DNA of 64,000 bases, taken from positions 4,464,001 to 4,528,000 of the forward strand of contig NZ_CP055153.1 of NCBI RefSeq assembly GCF_014075995.1, written 5' to 3'. Positions 8,366 to 16,964 of this stretch are shown here, piece after piece. This stretch comes from Adhaeribacter radiodurans. GTDB taxonomy: Bacteria; Bacteroidota; Bacteroidia; Cytophagales; Hymenobacteraceae. The position numbers and the translations under genes were made by a program. How positions within the stretch are numbered: the first letter of the stretch is position 1; the number at the start of each line of letters is the position of its first letter. The notes beneath the pieces are model-generated. The model made no database searches, had not been told where the DNA came from, and saw nothing but the letters and a program-made list of their open reading frames with translations.

Positions 8366-8821
8366 ATGAAAAATTTTACCTTTTCAAGCATCTTAATTCT
8401 AGTGCTTTTCCTAACTGGATGCGGCGGGAATGACGATGCCCCAAAACCAGTAAACAAGGCTACTTTCAGGGTAGAATTAACCCAGGAGGGCGATTATCTA
8501 AAGTTTAATCGCATAATAACGATTAGCGGGGATGGTTCCGGATTTAAGTACACAGGTACTAATAATTCAGTGCCCGCCGTATTAATGGAAGATGATTTAA
8601 AGCCTGCTTCTATTTCCATGGAGGGAAAAGATTTAGGGAAATTGAAAATAATGATCATGACCGAATTTTCCGCCCTTGAAACTGGCCCCGCCAGAGTTAC
8701 CTTACATTTTAGAGTTTTTAAAAATAATAAGTTAGTGGAAGATGTATACTTTAATTATAGTGAAACAGTAAAAGGTAAAAGCGAACTGTTAGAATATGAT
8801 TACAACACAAAGACTTTATAG
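8366..8821 (+). CDS. Hypothetical lipoprotein
   Basis: 151 residues. The start was placed at the ATG at 8366 because it begins a lipoprotein signal (MKNFTFSSILILVLFLTGC, lipobox LTGC); an in-frame ATG 33 bases earlier would put 11 extra residues before it. After the Cys comes a GGNDDAPKP linker and a ~120-residue beta-rich domain with no recognised family. It is anchored to the outer or inner membrane lipid by inference. It follows the cassette array with no attC site of its own. Confidence 0.75.
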   Translation: MKNFTFSSILILVLFLTGCGGNDDAPKPVNKATFRVELTQEGDYLKFNRIITISGDGSGFKYTGTNNSVPAVLMEDDLKPASISMEGKDLGKLKIMIMTEFSALETGPARVTLHFRVFKNNKLVEDVYFNYSETVKGKSELLEYDYNTKTL

Positions 8822-8975
8822 TAATTAAGGCAATCACTTTGTCGGAAATATAACAAAAGCCAGAAAACACCTCGAGATAAACCACCTCTACTTCCTGGAA
8901 TTGGGCATCTTTTCGGGGTAGTTTTCTAGCATTTTTACAGGATAAGTAAAAATCATCCTATACTTTCCCTATTCA

Positions 8976-9016
8976 CTCTATGTAGGAACAAGGCCGGTAC
9001 TTGCCCCTACATAGAG
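8976..9016. terminator. Hairpin between convergent genes
   Basis: CTCTATGTAGG (8976-8986) pairs with CCTACATAGAG (9006-9016) around a 19-nt loop. It lies between the converging lipoprotein (ends 8821) and reductase (ends 9039). No long T run follows on the plus strand; minus-strand transcripts leaving the reductase would meet it first. Confidence 0.4.
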
Positions 9017-9038
9017 CTCTGTTAAAAAAAATAGAATA

Positions 9039-10106
9039 TTAGGGAATTAGTTGCTCTTGCCGGAGTTGCTCAAATAAGTCAAAAAAAGACTCTCGGGTAT
9101 CTTGGTAAGCTGTGAAGCCAAATTTCCGGCTTTTGGACATATCGGTCATTACCTCTATGGGACGGCCCAGGTCTAGATCGGTATGCCAGGCGGAAGCTAA
9201 TCGGTCCAGGTCTGGTTCTTTCAAGTGATATTTGGCCGCCATCTCTTTCCAAAGCGGACCATCGTTCGCTAGTTCGGCCTCCAGCGGGTGAATAGTACCA
9301 TCAAAGCCAACTGCTTCTACCCCAAACCAATTGGCCAGTTTGTACCAAAGCCAGTTCCAGCGGAATACCTCGCCGTTGGTGATATTGAAGGCCTGATTAC
9401 GGGCGGCTTCACTAGTAGCGGCCCAGATTAACTGTTCGGCCAGGATACGGGCATCGGTTACATCCGACAGCCCGTTCCATTGGGCCCCAGATCCGGGAAA
9501 ACGGAACGGCCGGCCAGTTTCTTTACAGATACTGGCATAAACGGCTAAGGTAGTGCCCATATTCATCATATTTCCTACTGCTTTGCCAATCACCGTATGC
9601 GGGCGATGGATGCTCCAGGTAAAACCATCGCGCTCAGCGGCAGCATACACTTCGTCTTCCTGGGCGTAGTAAAAGTTTTCAATTCCCAACCGCGGATGTT
9701 CCTCTCGTACGGGCGTTAAGGGTAAGGTGCCGGCTTTCGCGTAAGCTTCGAATGGTCCTAAATAATGTTTAAGCCCCGTTACCAGAGCTACGTGCTGCAC
9801 AAATTTCTTGGGGGAGAGTGCATCCAGCAGATTACGCACCATTAAGCTGTTGACGCGGATGTTTTCTGCTTCGGTCTGCTGGCGCATCCAAGTGGTAATA
9901 AAAACGTGCGTGGGAGAAATGTCCGCCAGTGCCGAAGCTAGACTAGCAGCATTTAACAAATCGGCTGCTAGGGGTATTAAGTTGTTTATTTCGGTATTCG
10001 GGTTCCGGGCCAGACCATAGGTGGTCCATCCTTGGGCGATTAGCTTCCCGGCCAGGTTACTGCCGGTAATACCACTAGCACCCACTACTAATGCTATCTT
10101 TTCCAT
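9039..10106 (-). CDS. PRISE-like SDR reductase (progesterone 5-beta-reductase/iridoid synthase-type family)
   Basis: 355 residues with an N-terminal Rossmann nucleotide site, VGASGITGSNLAG (GASGITG at 9-15). TGLKHYLGPF (Lys113) and NFYYAQED (144-151, catalytic-type Tyr) are hallmark motifs of the extended-SDR PRISE family, which reduces enones with NADPH. The usual SDR YxxxK is replaced by this separated Lys/Tyr arrangement. HRPHTVIGKAVGNMMNMGT and the substrate-pocket C-terminal region are present and the length is normal. It is monocistronic. Bacterial members act on unknown small enones, so the natural substrate is open. Confidence 0.85.
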   Translation of the reverse strand: MEKIALVVGASGITGSNLAGKLIAQGWTTYGLARNPNTEINNLIPLAADLLNAASLASALADISPTHVFITTWMRQQTEAENIRVNSLMVRNLLDALSPKKFVQHVALVTGLKHYLGPFEAYAKAGTLPLTPVREEHPRLGIENFYYAQEDEVYAAAERDGFTWSIHRPHTVIGKAVGNMMNMGTTLAVYASICKETGRPFRFPGSGAQWNGLSDVTDARILAEQLIWAATSEAARNQAFNITNGEVFRWNWLWYKLANWFGVEAVGFDGTIHPLEAELANDGPLWKEMAAKYHLKEPDLDRLASAWHTDLDLGRPIEVMTDMSKSRKFGFTAYQDTRESFFDLFEQLRQEQLIP

Positions 10107-10230
10107 ATGTTAATTGAGCGTTTTTTCGGTGATTTTGTTTTAACAAATTCCCAAAAATTAAAAATTACCCTACAAACCCGGATACAAAACATTATCTGGG
10201 CGGATAAAACAAGGATCCGTTAACTCTTCC

Positions 10231-10275
10231 CTCCTACTCGACTGACTAGGTCTTATAAGTAAAAATATGTAAAAT
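10231..10275. repeat. Shared upstream element, copy A
   Basis: 45 bp identical at 39 positions to 12040-12084: CTCCTACTCGACTG, a variable block, TCTTATAAGTAA, then TATGTAAAAT. It lies ~230 bp before the NTF2-like gene. The core TATAAGTAA-N3-TATGT also occurs at 15050-15070. It could be a regulator site or a dispersed repeat. Confidence 0.6.
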
Positions 10276-10286
10276 GTCTTAAAAGT

Positions 10287-10310
10287 GTGTCTCACGAAAG
10301 GTGTCTCACG
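10287..10310. repeat. Tandem GTGTCTCACG words
   Basis: GTGTCTCACG occurs at 10287-10296 and 10301-10310. The 11-mer TGTCTCACGAA (10288-10298) is identical to 5141-5151 beside the serine recombinase, in the same orientation. This may be a remnant recombinase site. Confidence 0.4.
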
Positions 10311-10503
10311 CAATGACCATTTTCCTGTTATTTTTCTGTTGCCAAGTAGACCGGAGACTTACTGCCAAGTACGTTGTACATCACATTTTCAACCGCTTTC
10401 AGTTCGACAAGATTTCTTATAATTAATATAATGCAAAGAAAAACAGGTATTTAACTTAATTATATCTTATCTTAATATTAGTTTAACCAAAACTTCAATC
10501 ATT

Positions 10504-10893
10504 ATGACACATCCAAATGAAGAAATGCTTCAAGCAGCTTATGCGGCATTTGCCCAAGGGGATCTAGCCGGTTATCTGAAGTATTGTACTGAGAATATTA
10601 CTTTTCGGGTGCCTGGCAAAAATAAAGTAGCCGCAACATATACCAAGGAGCAATTCCTTTCCCCTTTCGTCAGCAGTTTTATGGAATTATCTAATGGAAC
10701 GTTTCGGGAAACAGTGAATGGGGTTGTTGCCAATGATCATCGGGGCGTGGTATTAGCGACGCATGAATCGGAGCGAAATGGCCGAAAATTCAAGTATGAT
10801 ACGGCCCATATTTACCGGATCAAAGACGGTAAGCTGGATTCCTTCGAGGAGTATCCTGCTGATCAGTATTATTTCGATGAAGCTTGGGCTTAA
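10504..10893 (+). CDS. NTF2/SnoaL-like family protein
   Basis: 129 residues with the fold text of SnoaL-like proteins: an N-terminal helix (MLQAAYAAFAQGDLAGYLKYCTENITFRVPG), then alternating strands ending IYRIKDGKLDSFEEYPADQYYFDEAW. Members form cone-shaped pockets that bind or isomerise small hydrophobic molecules, and many have no known reaction. There is no signal peptide, so it is cytosolic. A 45-bp element upstream is shared with the region before the AraC/GyrI regulator at 12209, which hints at common control. Confidence 0.8.
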   Translation: MTHPNEEMLQAAYAAFAQGDLAGYLKYCTENITFRVPGKNKVAATYTKEQFLSPFVSSFMELSNGTFRETVNGVVANDHRGVVLATHESERNGRKFKYDTAHIYRIKDGKLDSFEEYPADQYYFDEAWA

Positions 10894-11377
10894 AAGCAAA
10901 GAAGTAACCCCACTTTGCCGAACTATTAACTGCTATAGTTGTAGCAAGTGATATTTTTTTGTTTATACTAAAGGTCAGGCAACAAACATTTTGATTGGAT
11001 TCGCTCGTCTAATACTAAAACAGCGAACGCACAACAGCAGCTTGGCAAAAGTTATACGGAAGTAATATATTAAAACCAACAACAATAATTTAGCTTTTGT
11101 GTATACTTTAGTTTAACGAACAATGAAGGCCCCAACCTTTACCAAGCCCTGTACGCTGTAGCTTTTAAATAGTACAAAACCCAGAAACTGGCTCGTATTT
11201 AACATAACAATCAATATCAGAGAAACACCCTCTACTCTTTAGAAATCAGCTTCTTTTAGGTTTGATTTTCTAGTACTATTAGAAGAAAAATGGAAGCAGG
11301 ACAAATGAATCTCGTTTACTTATAACCACATGCAACCTATTCGGGGGAGAACGGGTCTTGAACAAAAGACCTTGCCG
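10894..11377. other. Intergenic, AT-rich
   Basis: I see no gene here. Short frames crossing it lack start context and family resemblance, and no strong hairpin was found. Confidence 0.5.
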
Positions 11378-11854
11378 ATGAAATTTCTCCTTTGTTTCTT
11401 TCTGCTGCTTACCTTTTTTAGCTGTTCAAAAGAAGATGCCGTATCTCCTTCCGGGAAACAGATTTTGGGCATCTGGTTTCAGGAAGATAGCTTGCCGGAG
11501 GATAACCGCATCTCTAAATTACAGTACCATTTTAAAGAGGATAATACTTTAGAGATTCTAAGAATAGAATTAGACGCAAACTCTAGACAAGTTCTGGGTT
11601 ATAGGTATCGATCAACGGCCAGGTTTAGCCTGGTTAAGGATCAACTTTCCTTTTCTGATTTTACCAATTACATTCACAACGATTCCCTGGGTTCTTATTC
11701 TTCTCTGCAGGATTTAAAAGCAGCAACACCGCAGCTTAATGGGTATATCGTTACATGTAAGCTGGAAGATAAAGGCCGAAAATTAACTTTCATCTACCCT
11801 CCTTGTAAAGACACCTTTAATTGTATAGGTGCGCAGACTTTTTCCAAAGAATGA
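11378..11854 (+). CDS. Hypothetical lipoprotein
   Basis: 158 residues from ATG 11378, chosen because MKFLLCFFLLLTFFSC is a lipoprotein signal with lipobox FFSC; the frame is open for 16 more codons upstream but those would bury the signal. The mature part (about 140 residues) includes KQILGIWFQEDSLPED and resembles the lipocalin-like small secreted domains common in Bacteroidota, though I cannot name a family. Two Cys near the end (PPCKDTFNC) may form a disulfide. A terminator follows at 11909. Confidence 0.78.
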   Translation: MKFLLCFFLLLTFFSCSKEDAVSPSGKQILGIWFQEDSLPEDNRISKLQYHFKEDNTLEILRIELDANSRQVLGYRYRSTARFSLVKDQLSFSDFTNYIHNDSLGSYSSLQDLKAATPQLNGYIVTCKLEDKGRKLTFIYPPCKDTFNCIGAQTFSKE

Positions 11855-11908
11855 TTTATTCTTACCTAGACCCACTAATTAGATATTTTAGATGGCAACT
11901 TTTGCTGA

Positions 11909-11930
11909 GGCGCAATGGTGCGCCGTTTTT
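11909..11930 (+). terminator. Intrinsic terminator
   Basis: GGCGCA, loop ATGG, TGCGCC, then GTTTTT. It is a compact GC stem with a T run, 55 bp after the lipoprotein stop. Confidence 0.8.
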
Positions 11931-12039
11931 GTGATATCACCAGATTTTAACTGAAAGTAATGCGGCAGAAAAGTGCTTTCGATTGGATTCCAGGAGTCTA
12001 ACAAAAAACTTTAGGTAAAGTAAGGCTGGTTTTAGCTCT

Positions 12040-12084
12040 CTCCTACTCGACTGCCTTAGTCTTATAAGTAATGCTATGTAAAAT
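12040..12084. repeat. Shared upstream element, copy B
   Basis: Second copy of the 45-bp element at 10231-10275 (39 of 45 identical), here 125 bp before the AraC/GyrI regulator. If it is an operator, the regulator would control itself and the NTF2-like gene. Confidence 0.6.
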
Positions 12085-12208
12085 TAGGCACGTTAAATCC
12101 CATTTTTACATTAATTTTGAAGACAAATTTGCCCGCCTATTATAGAGTTTACCGTTGCATAGATGTATAATAATGTATATTCGCTAGCTCTGCAGTAGGG
12201 ACTTAAAA

Positions 12209-13129
12209 ATGATACATCCAGATGAAATACAAAAAGATTATATCCGGCGCATAAACCTTGCTTTGAATTTCATTGAGGCAAATCTGAATGCCGATTTATC
12301 TTTAGACTTGGTTTCCCAAGCAGCCTTTTATTCTCCTTATCATTTTCATAGACTATTTAAGGCCATCATTGGGGAGCCCTTAAATGCTTATATCAGCCGC
12401 AGGAGGATTGAAAAAATTGCTTCTATCTTAATGCAGGATAAAGTCGTAAGCATCTCCGAGCTTTTCCTTCATTATGGCTTTAATAGCAATTCTTCTTTCA
12501 CTAGGGCTTTCAAAAATTATTATGGATTAAGTCCCTCCGAATTTAGAAAAAGAATGCCCGCTAAATTTAGTAAGATAAGTAGACTAGATAGCAAGAATGG
12601 ACAAATGTCTCTAATCATTGAATCCTATATTTGCAACATTAAGGACCATTTAAACTGGCTTGAAATGAACGCAAAAATTGAAATTAAAGAATTCCCAGAA
12701 TTGCAGTTAGCTTGCCTCACCCACATTGGCGTAAAAGGAGTGGTGAATGCCTTTGACCGCTTATTTAAATGGGCCCAACCTAAAGGATTAACAAAACCCC
12801 CGGAAACTAAAATAGTTAGAATCTTGCATGATAGTAACAAAGTAACGGCTTCGGATAAAATACGCATGAGCATTTGTGTCAGCACCGATAAACCCTTTAA
12901 AGAAGTGGGGGAAATAAAAGTTTTAACCATTAAAAAAGGGAAAAGTATTATGGGACGATTTACCATAACCCTTAACGATTTTGAACAAGCCTGGAACAGT
13001 CTTTTCGTTTGGATGCATGAAAATGGCTATACAAAATCAGAAGAATTCCCATTTGAAGTCTACCACAATGATTTTCGGAAGCATCCCGAGAATAAGTGTA
13101 TCGTTGACTTCCATATACCGATTATATAA
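12209..13129 (+). CDS. AraC-family regulator with GyrI-like effector domain
   Basis: 306 residues. Residues ~10-110 are an AraC/XylS double helix-turn-helix (LVSQAAFYSPYHFHRLFKAIIGEPLNAYI, then HYGFNSNSSFTRAFKNYYGLSPSEFRK). Residues ~155-305 form a GyrI/SOUL-like small-molecule binding domain (FPELQLACLTHIGVKG ... NDFRKHPENKCIVDFHIPI). This is the layout of Rob/SoxS-related multidrug regulators that bind ligands through the GyrI part. A 45-bp element shared with the NTF2-like gene lies upstream. The inducer is unknown. Confidence 0.92.
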   Translation: MIHPDEIQKDYIRRINLALNFIEANLNADLSLDLVSQAAFYSPYHFHRLFKAIIGEPLNAYISRRRIEKIASILMQDKVVSISELFLHYGFNSNSSFTRAFKNYYGLSPSEFRKRMPAKFSKISRLDSKNGQMSLIIESYICNIKDHLNWLEMNAKIEIKEFPELQLACLTHIGVKGVVNAFDRLFKWAQPKGLTKPPETKIVRILHDSNKVTASDKIRMSICVSTDKPFKEVGEIKVLTIKKGKSIMGRFTITLNDFEQAWNSLFVWMHENGYTKSEEFPFEVYHNDFRKHPENKCIVDFHIPII

Positions 13130-13854
13130 GAGGTACTAACTAAAAATAGCTAGTTGTTATGGGAGAAAACTTACTGGTAATTCCTGCTGTAAAAAACATA
13201 ACAAAAGATTAAAAGTCTCTAATTACTATGGTTTTAACTTTTATAATGATTACTTTTAAATAAGTCTTATTTTAACTTTAAGCTAAGTGCCCTCTTTTAC
13301 TTTGGCCCTATCAAAGAATAATTAATTAGTCTATTATTAACCAACTTGATTCCTTATAGGAACAAGCTGATACTTGTTTATTATTAGTGAGAACCAAACA
13401 TTCGTAGAACCTTTTGGCCAATTGCTAAGCAATAAAGCTTTACTTATCTAGTTAAAACTCCATCTTAGTCTTTGGGCCTAAATGCTTCATGAAAGGTCTA
13501 ATTATTATTTTTATCCTTTTTCCTTTTTTAGGCAACGCAAAAAGTAAGCACGCGCTTGCTTAACGGGTATTTCCCGGCTGGTTTTCCCTTTCCCTGATTT
13601 TTGATGAACCTGGTAGGGCTCTGATGAGCTTCTTTGTGTCCTATGGCTTATTGCTGCCTACAAAGCACGCTTTTCCATAATTATCCTGTTTCTCACCCAA
13701 AATTTATCCAGAATGAAAACCTAAAAATACTTATTCCCAGAGCTGCCTGCTGTTTGCTCTTGTCAAGCTTTAGTCGCCATGATCAGCGAGGGACTAGGCT
13801 TCCCTAAGCTGACTAATTTCTTTTAGGAAAGTTTAAAATCTAAATTTTATTAAA
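13130..13854. other. Intergenic 725 bp with a possible signal-peptide-like mini-frame
   Basis: Mostly AT-rich. A 24-codon frame at 13489-13563 (MKGLIIIFILFPFLGNA, ending KHALA) looks like a signal peptide without a mature protein, either a decayed gene start or chance. No strong hairpin with a T run was seen. Confidence 0.4.
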
Positions 13855-14721
13855 ATGAAAAAAATACCTTTTTTAAGTATGCTATTCTTTGTAGCAACTC
13901 TGCTTTTCTCTTGCCAAAAAGAAGAAGGGCTTACTCCCAATCCACGGGCAACAAAATCTACCTATAATAATTCTAGTGGGGGTGATGGTATCATTTATGC
14001 CATTACTCAAAAAAATCAGTTGCGTTGGTACCTACACGTAGGAAGGTACGACGGCAGTTTCAGTTGGGCAACGGATAGTAGCCGCTTAGTGGGCTCCGGT
14101 TGGAATTATAAACACGTGTTCTACGGCGGAGATGATGTTATTTATGCCATCAATGACCAGAATCAATTACTCTGGCTCCGGCATGAGGGCCGATTCGATG
14201 GTAGTTTTAGATGGGCCACCGAGCCAAAAGTAGTGGGCTCGGGCTGGAACTTTAAACAGGTTTTTTCTGGCGGGGACGGTGTAATCTATGCCATCAATGA
14301 CCAGAATCAACTCTTATGGTACCGGCACGAGGGTAGATATGACGGCAGTGTTAATTGGACGAACGGCGGTGTTGCCAAAGTAGTAGGTACGGGTTGGAAC
14401 TTTAAACAGGTGTTCTATGGCGGAGATGGAGTTATCTATACCATTTCGCAAACCAATCAACTGCGCTGGTTCCGCCACGTAGGCAGATTTGACGGCAGTT
14501 TTAGTTGGGCTACCGGTAGTGGCCGATTAGTGGGCTCGGGCTGGAACTTTAAACAGGTTTTTCCGGGGGGGTATGGGGTTATATATGCGATTAATGACCA
14601 GAACCAGTTACTCTGGTACCGACACGAAGGCAGATTCGATGGTAGTTTTAGTTGGGCTAATAACGCGAATGGCAAAGTAGTAGGCACCGGTTGGGACTTT
14701 AAACAGGTTTTTTCGGACTAA
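13855..14721 (+). CDS. Tachylectin-2-like five-bladed beta-propeller lipoprotein
   Basis: 288 residues. A lipoprotein signal (lipobox LFSC, residues ~1-20) is followed by five tandem repeats of 48-50 residues from about residue 43. Each runs GGDGVIYAINDQNQLLWYRHEGRFDGSFSW, a short variable stretch, then VVGSGWNFKQVF. This repeat text and count match tachylectin-2, a five-bladed propeller that binds N-acetylglucosamine or N-acetylgalactosamine with one site per blade. The lipoprotein anchor suggests a surface or periplasmic sugar-binding role. The repeats are also very similar at DNA level, so the array expanded or was homogenised recently. Ligand and location are inferred. Confidence 0.88.
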   Translation: MKKIPFLSMLFFVATLLFSCQKEEGLTPNPRATKSTYNNSSGGDGIIYAITQKNQLRWYLHVGRYDGSFSWATDSSRLVGSGWNYKHVFYGGDDVIYAINDQNQLLWLRHEGRFDGSFRWATEPKVVGSGWNFKQVFSGGDGVIYAINDQNQLLWYRHEGRYDGSVNWTNGGVAKVVGTGWNFKQVFYGGDGVIYTISQTNQLRWFRHVGRFDGSFSWATGSGRLVGSGWNFKQVFPGGYGVIYAINDQNQLLWYRHEGRFDGSFSWANNANGKVVGTGWDFKQVFSD

Positions 14722-14922
14722 CTACACCAGGCGTTTAAAGGCAGAAGTTCCTGACGAGAGGAATTTCTATACTAATAATTTATAATAAATGTGAGTTCGA
14801 CCTTGCTTGTTAGAGAGAATGGGAGACCAAATTAAGAAGTTAGGAGAAACAGAGTTACCTTCTTGAAGCAGGTAGCAAGTTAAGTAAAATAGTGTTGTTG
14901 CAGGAAGGTGGGATTCACTCGT

Positions 14923-14963
14923 GTATACAGACTTTAGATAGAATATTTCTAAAGTCTGTATAC
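14923..14963. terminator. Perfect 16-bp hairpin after the tachylectin-like gene
   Basis: GTATACAGACTTTAGA pairs completely with TCTAAAGTCTGTATAC around a 9-nt loop. It is followed by TTGTTT, so it may act as a terminator between this gene and the converging OmpA operon. Confidence 0.55.
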
Positions 14964-15049
14964 TTGTTTGCTTCTGGGCTACTCCAAATAAAATATTTAC
15001 TAAGCCATGACAATTGAATCTTTTCTTAGCAAAATAACTATCATTGCCC

Positions 15050-15070
15050 TATAAGTAAGTTTATGTTAAA
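15050..15070. repeat. Core-only copy of the shared TATAAGTAA-N3-TATGT element
   Basis: TATAAGTAAGTTTATGTTAAA matches the 3' half of the elements at 10231 and 12040. It lies between converging genes, which argues against a simple operator. Confidence 0.35.
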
Positions 15071-15174
15071 CGGTTTAGTATATCCTCAGGAAAACGATCC
15101 TTTTTTGAATCAACTATTGCAATGGTCTAGTTCAGACTAGACAGACAAAACAAAAGTGTTTTTCGAAGTTTTGC

Positions 15175-16962
15175 CTAATCAAGAATATGTAACATTACTT
15201 TTCTGCCAAGTGAATTTGACCGATCATCTGATTCTGCCTCACCAAAATACTGCATCAATATACGCTCTTTCCCAATACCTTGATCTTGGAAAAAATCAGA
15301 AACAGCTTCCACTCTTTTTCGACTCAATAATAAGTTATAGCTAGGTTTACCCGTCTTATCGGTATAGCCGGTTAGTTGAAGTTTCTTTCCTGGATTTGCG
15401 TTTAACAGAGCCGCACAGGTAAGCAAACTGTTAAAACTTTGGGAAGGTATACCATAACTATTTATTCTGAAAAATACATTGGTATCAAAGCCGCTTATTA
15501 CCTCCGGTATAACGATGGAAGTTGAATTGTCGGTTTGAGGCAAACGAGCTAATTCGTTTTCATAAGATCCCAGCCTTTGCTTCATGCTCTCATTTAAAGC
15601 AGCCTGATCCTGCATATAATCCAGAACTCTATTGTCCAAGGCTTTAAAAGAGGAATTATGCTGTCTTAATTGCGTCATTATTGCCGTGTCTTTAGTCAAA
15701 GCAGTATATAAGGAATCGTAGGCGTAACGTAATTCACTGTTTCTCCGGTTAGCTTCTGCCAACTCGCTTTTATCTTTTTGAAGTAACATTAATGAACTTT
15801 GGCCAGCCGGATATAAAGAGGGGCGGCTATTATTATTGAGCCCATACCCAGGTTGGTATACACGAGTAGTGGTACTAGGTGCTGTCCGATAGGGTATAGT
15901 CGTTCTTAATGATTCTTGTACCCGTGCTGTTTCTACCTGCCTAAAAGATGCCGCTCTTCTATTTTGGAGTTCATAATCAGCCATTGCAGTTTCCCTGTCA
16001 CTTAGAGCTTTTTCGTTTACTGCGCTACGCAAGGTATCTTCCTTTATAAGGCTTTTCTGGGTAAAAATACGGCTTCTATTCGCCGAATACATAGTATCTC
16101 GCTCTTGCGTAATTTTCTTTTGGTGTCCTAGAGTACCGTTATTCTGTGGTTTGACCTTTTCTGATATTAACACAGTATCTCTAATCATAATTAATCGTGG
16201 ATTTACCAGGCGATCCGGCGGCGGGGTCAGCAAAGTGGAACGTGCAGTTAATTTTGAGAGGTTAGGGGAAGTTGTCGTAAGAGTAGAGTCAACTTGGGCC
16301 AATGGGTCTTGGAAGCTTGCATAAAACCGGGAAGCTTTAAAAGAGGAAGGCTTAAAGCCAAAATTATAGGCAAGCGCCAGCCCCGTGTGCAGAAAACCAT
16401 TATTGTACTTATTCTGCTCGGTTGCTATTTCATTTAAGGAAGAGTTGGTATTATATACTGCTTCGGTTTGCAAATCGAATTGCCACCTGTCAGTTAACCG
16501 AAACTTGAGCCCTAAACCAAACGGAAGTACCTGCCTGTATTTACTTTCGGTAGAAACACCATTATTACCTTGGTCAAAAGTACTTAAGCCATATCCACCG
16601 AAAAAGAAAGGTGAAATGAAAGAAGATGATTTAAAAAGCCAGCCATTGTCGGTATAAAAATAAAACCGTACCGAAGTCATACGAACATCTGTAAGAAAGC
16701 TGCGGCTCTGCGGTGCTAAACCCCTTACTTTACCAAATGAAGCACTAGCCGCAAGGCCAAAAGTTTTGCCTAAACTCCGACCAATTTCGAGGCGATGCCA
16801 TAAATTATCCTCCAGTTTAAAGTAATTAATGGTTTTCTTATCCGGGTTGTAGTAATTAGCAACACCTGTATAACCTTTTAGTTGCCATTTGTACAAGTTG
16901 TGCTGCGCTACAGCATCCAGGCAGCTAAAACAGGATAATAATATAAATAAAAACAATTTCAT
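15175..16962 (-). CDS. OmpA-family outer-membrane protein with beta-barrel and peptidoglycan-binding domain
   Basis: 595 residues from the ATG at 16962, which begins the signal peptide MKLFLFILLSCFSCLDAVAQ; an upstream in-frame start would add 8 residues and overlap the preceding gene. The N-terminal ~190 residues read as an outer-membrane barrel. A Gln/Arg/Ser-rich linker and a coiled-coil stretch (residues ~390-460, LLQKDKSELAEANRRNSEL) come next. A C-terminal OmpA domain (~485-595) has GYTDKTGKPSYNLLLSRKRVEAV, the peptidoglycan-contact region. It probably tethers the outer membrane to the wall. The start is two bases after the stop of the preceding gene, so the two form an operon. Confidence 0.85.
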   Translation of the reverse strand: MKLFLFILLSCFSCLDAVAQHNLYKWQLKGYTGVANYYNPDKKTINYFKLEDNLWHRLEIGRSLGKTFGLAASASFGKVRGLAPQSRSFLTDVRMTSVRFYFYTDNGWLFKSSSFISPFFFGGYGLSTFDQGNNGVSTESKYRQVLPFGLGLKFRLTDRWQFDLQTEAVYNTNSSLNEIATEQNKYNNGFLHTGLALAYNFGFKPSSFKASRFYASFQDPLAQVDSTLTTTSPNLSKLTARSTLLTPPPDRLVNPRLIMIRDTVLISEKVKPQNNGTLGHQKKITQERDTMYSANRSRIFTQKSLIKEDTLRSAVNEKALSDRETAMADYELQNRRAASFRQVETARVQESLRTTIPYRTAPSTTTRVYQPGYGLNNNSRPSLYPAGQSSLMLLQKDKSELAEANRRNSELRYAYDSLYTALTKDTAIMTQLRQHNSSFKALDNRVLDYMQDQAALNESMKQRLGSYENELARLPQTDNSTSIVIPEVISGFDTNVFFRINSYGIPSQSFNSLLTCAALLNANPGKKLQLTGYTDKTGKPSYNLLLSRKRVEAVSDFFQDQGIGKERILMQYFGEAESDDRSNSLGRKVMLHILD

Positions 16963-16964
16963 GA

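Noticed and set aside
8229-8821. Lipoprotein gene as a third integron cassette
   Set aside because: The start core is GTTAATT but no complementary AATTAAC site or hairpin follows the gene (only AATTAAGG), so the array is taken to end at 8234.
13489-13563. 24-codon signal-peptide-like frame
   Set aside because: No mature region, no homologue recognised and no ribosome site; recorded only as intergenic content.
14457-14687. Minus-strand frame opposite the tachylectin repeats
   Set aside because: It is the antisense of the blade repeats and shows the same periodicity; no independent evidence.
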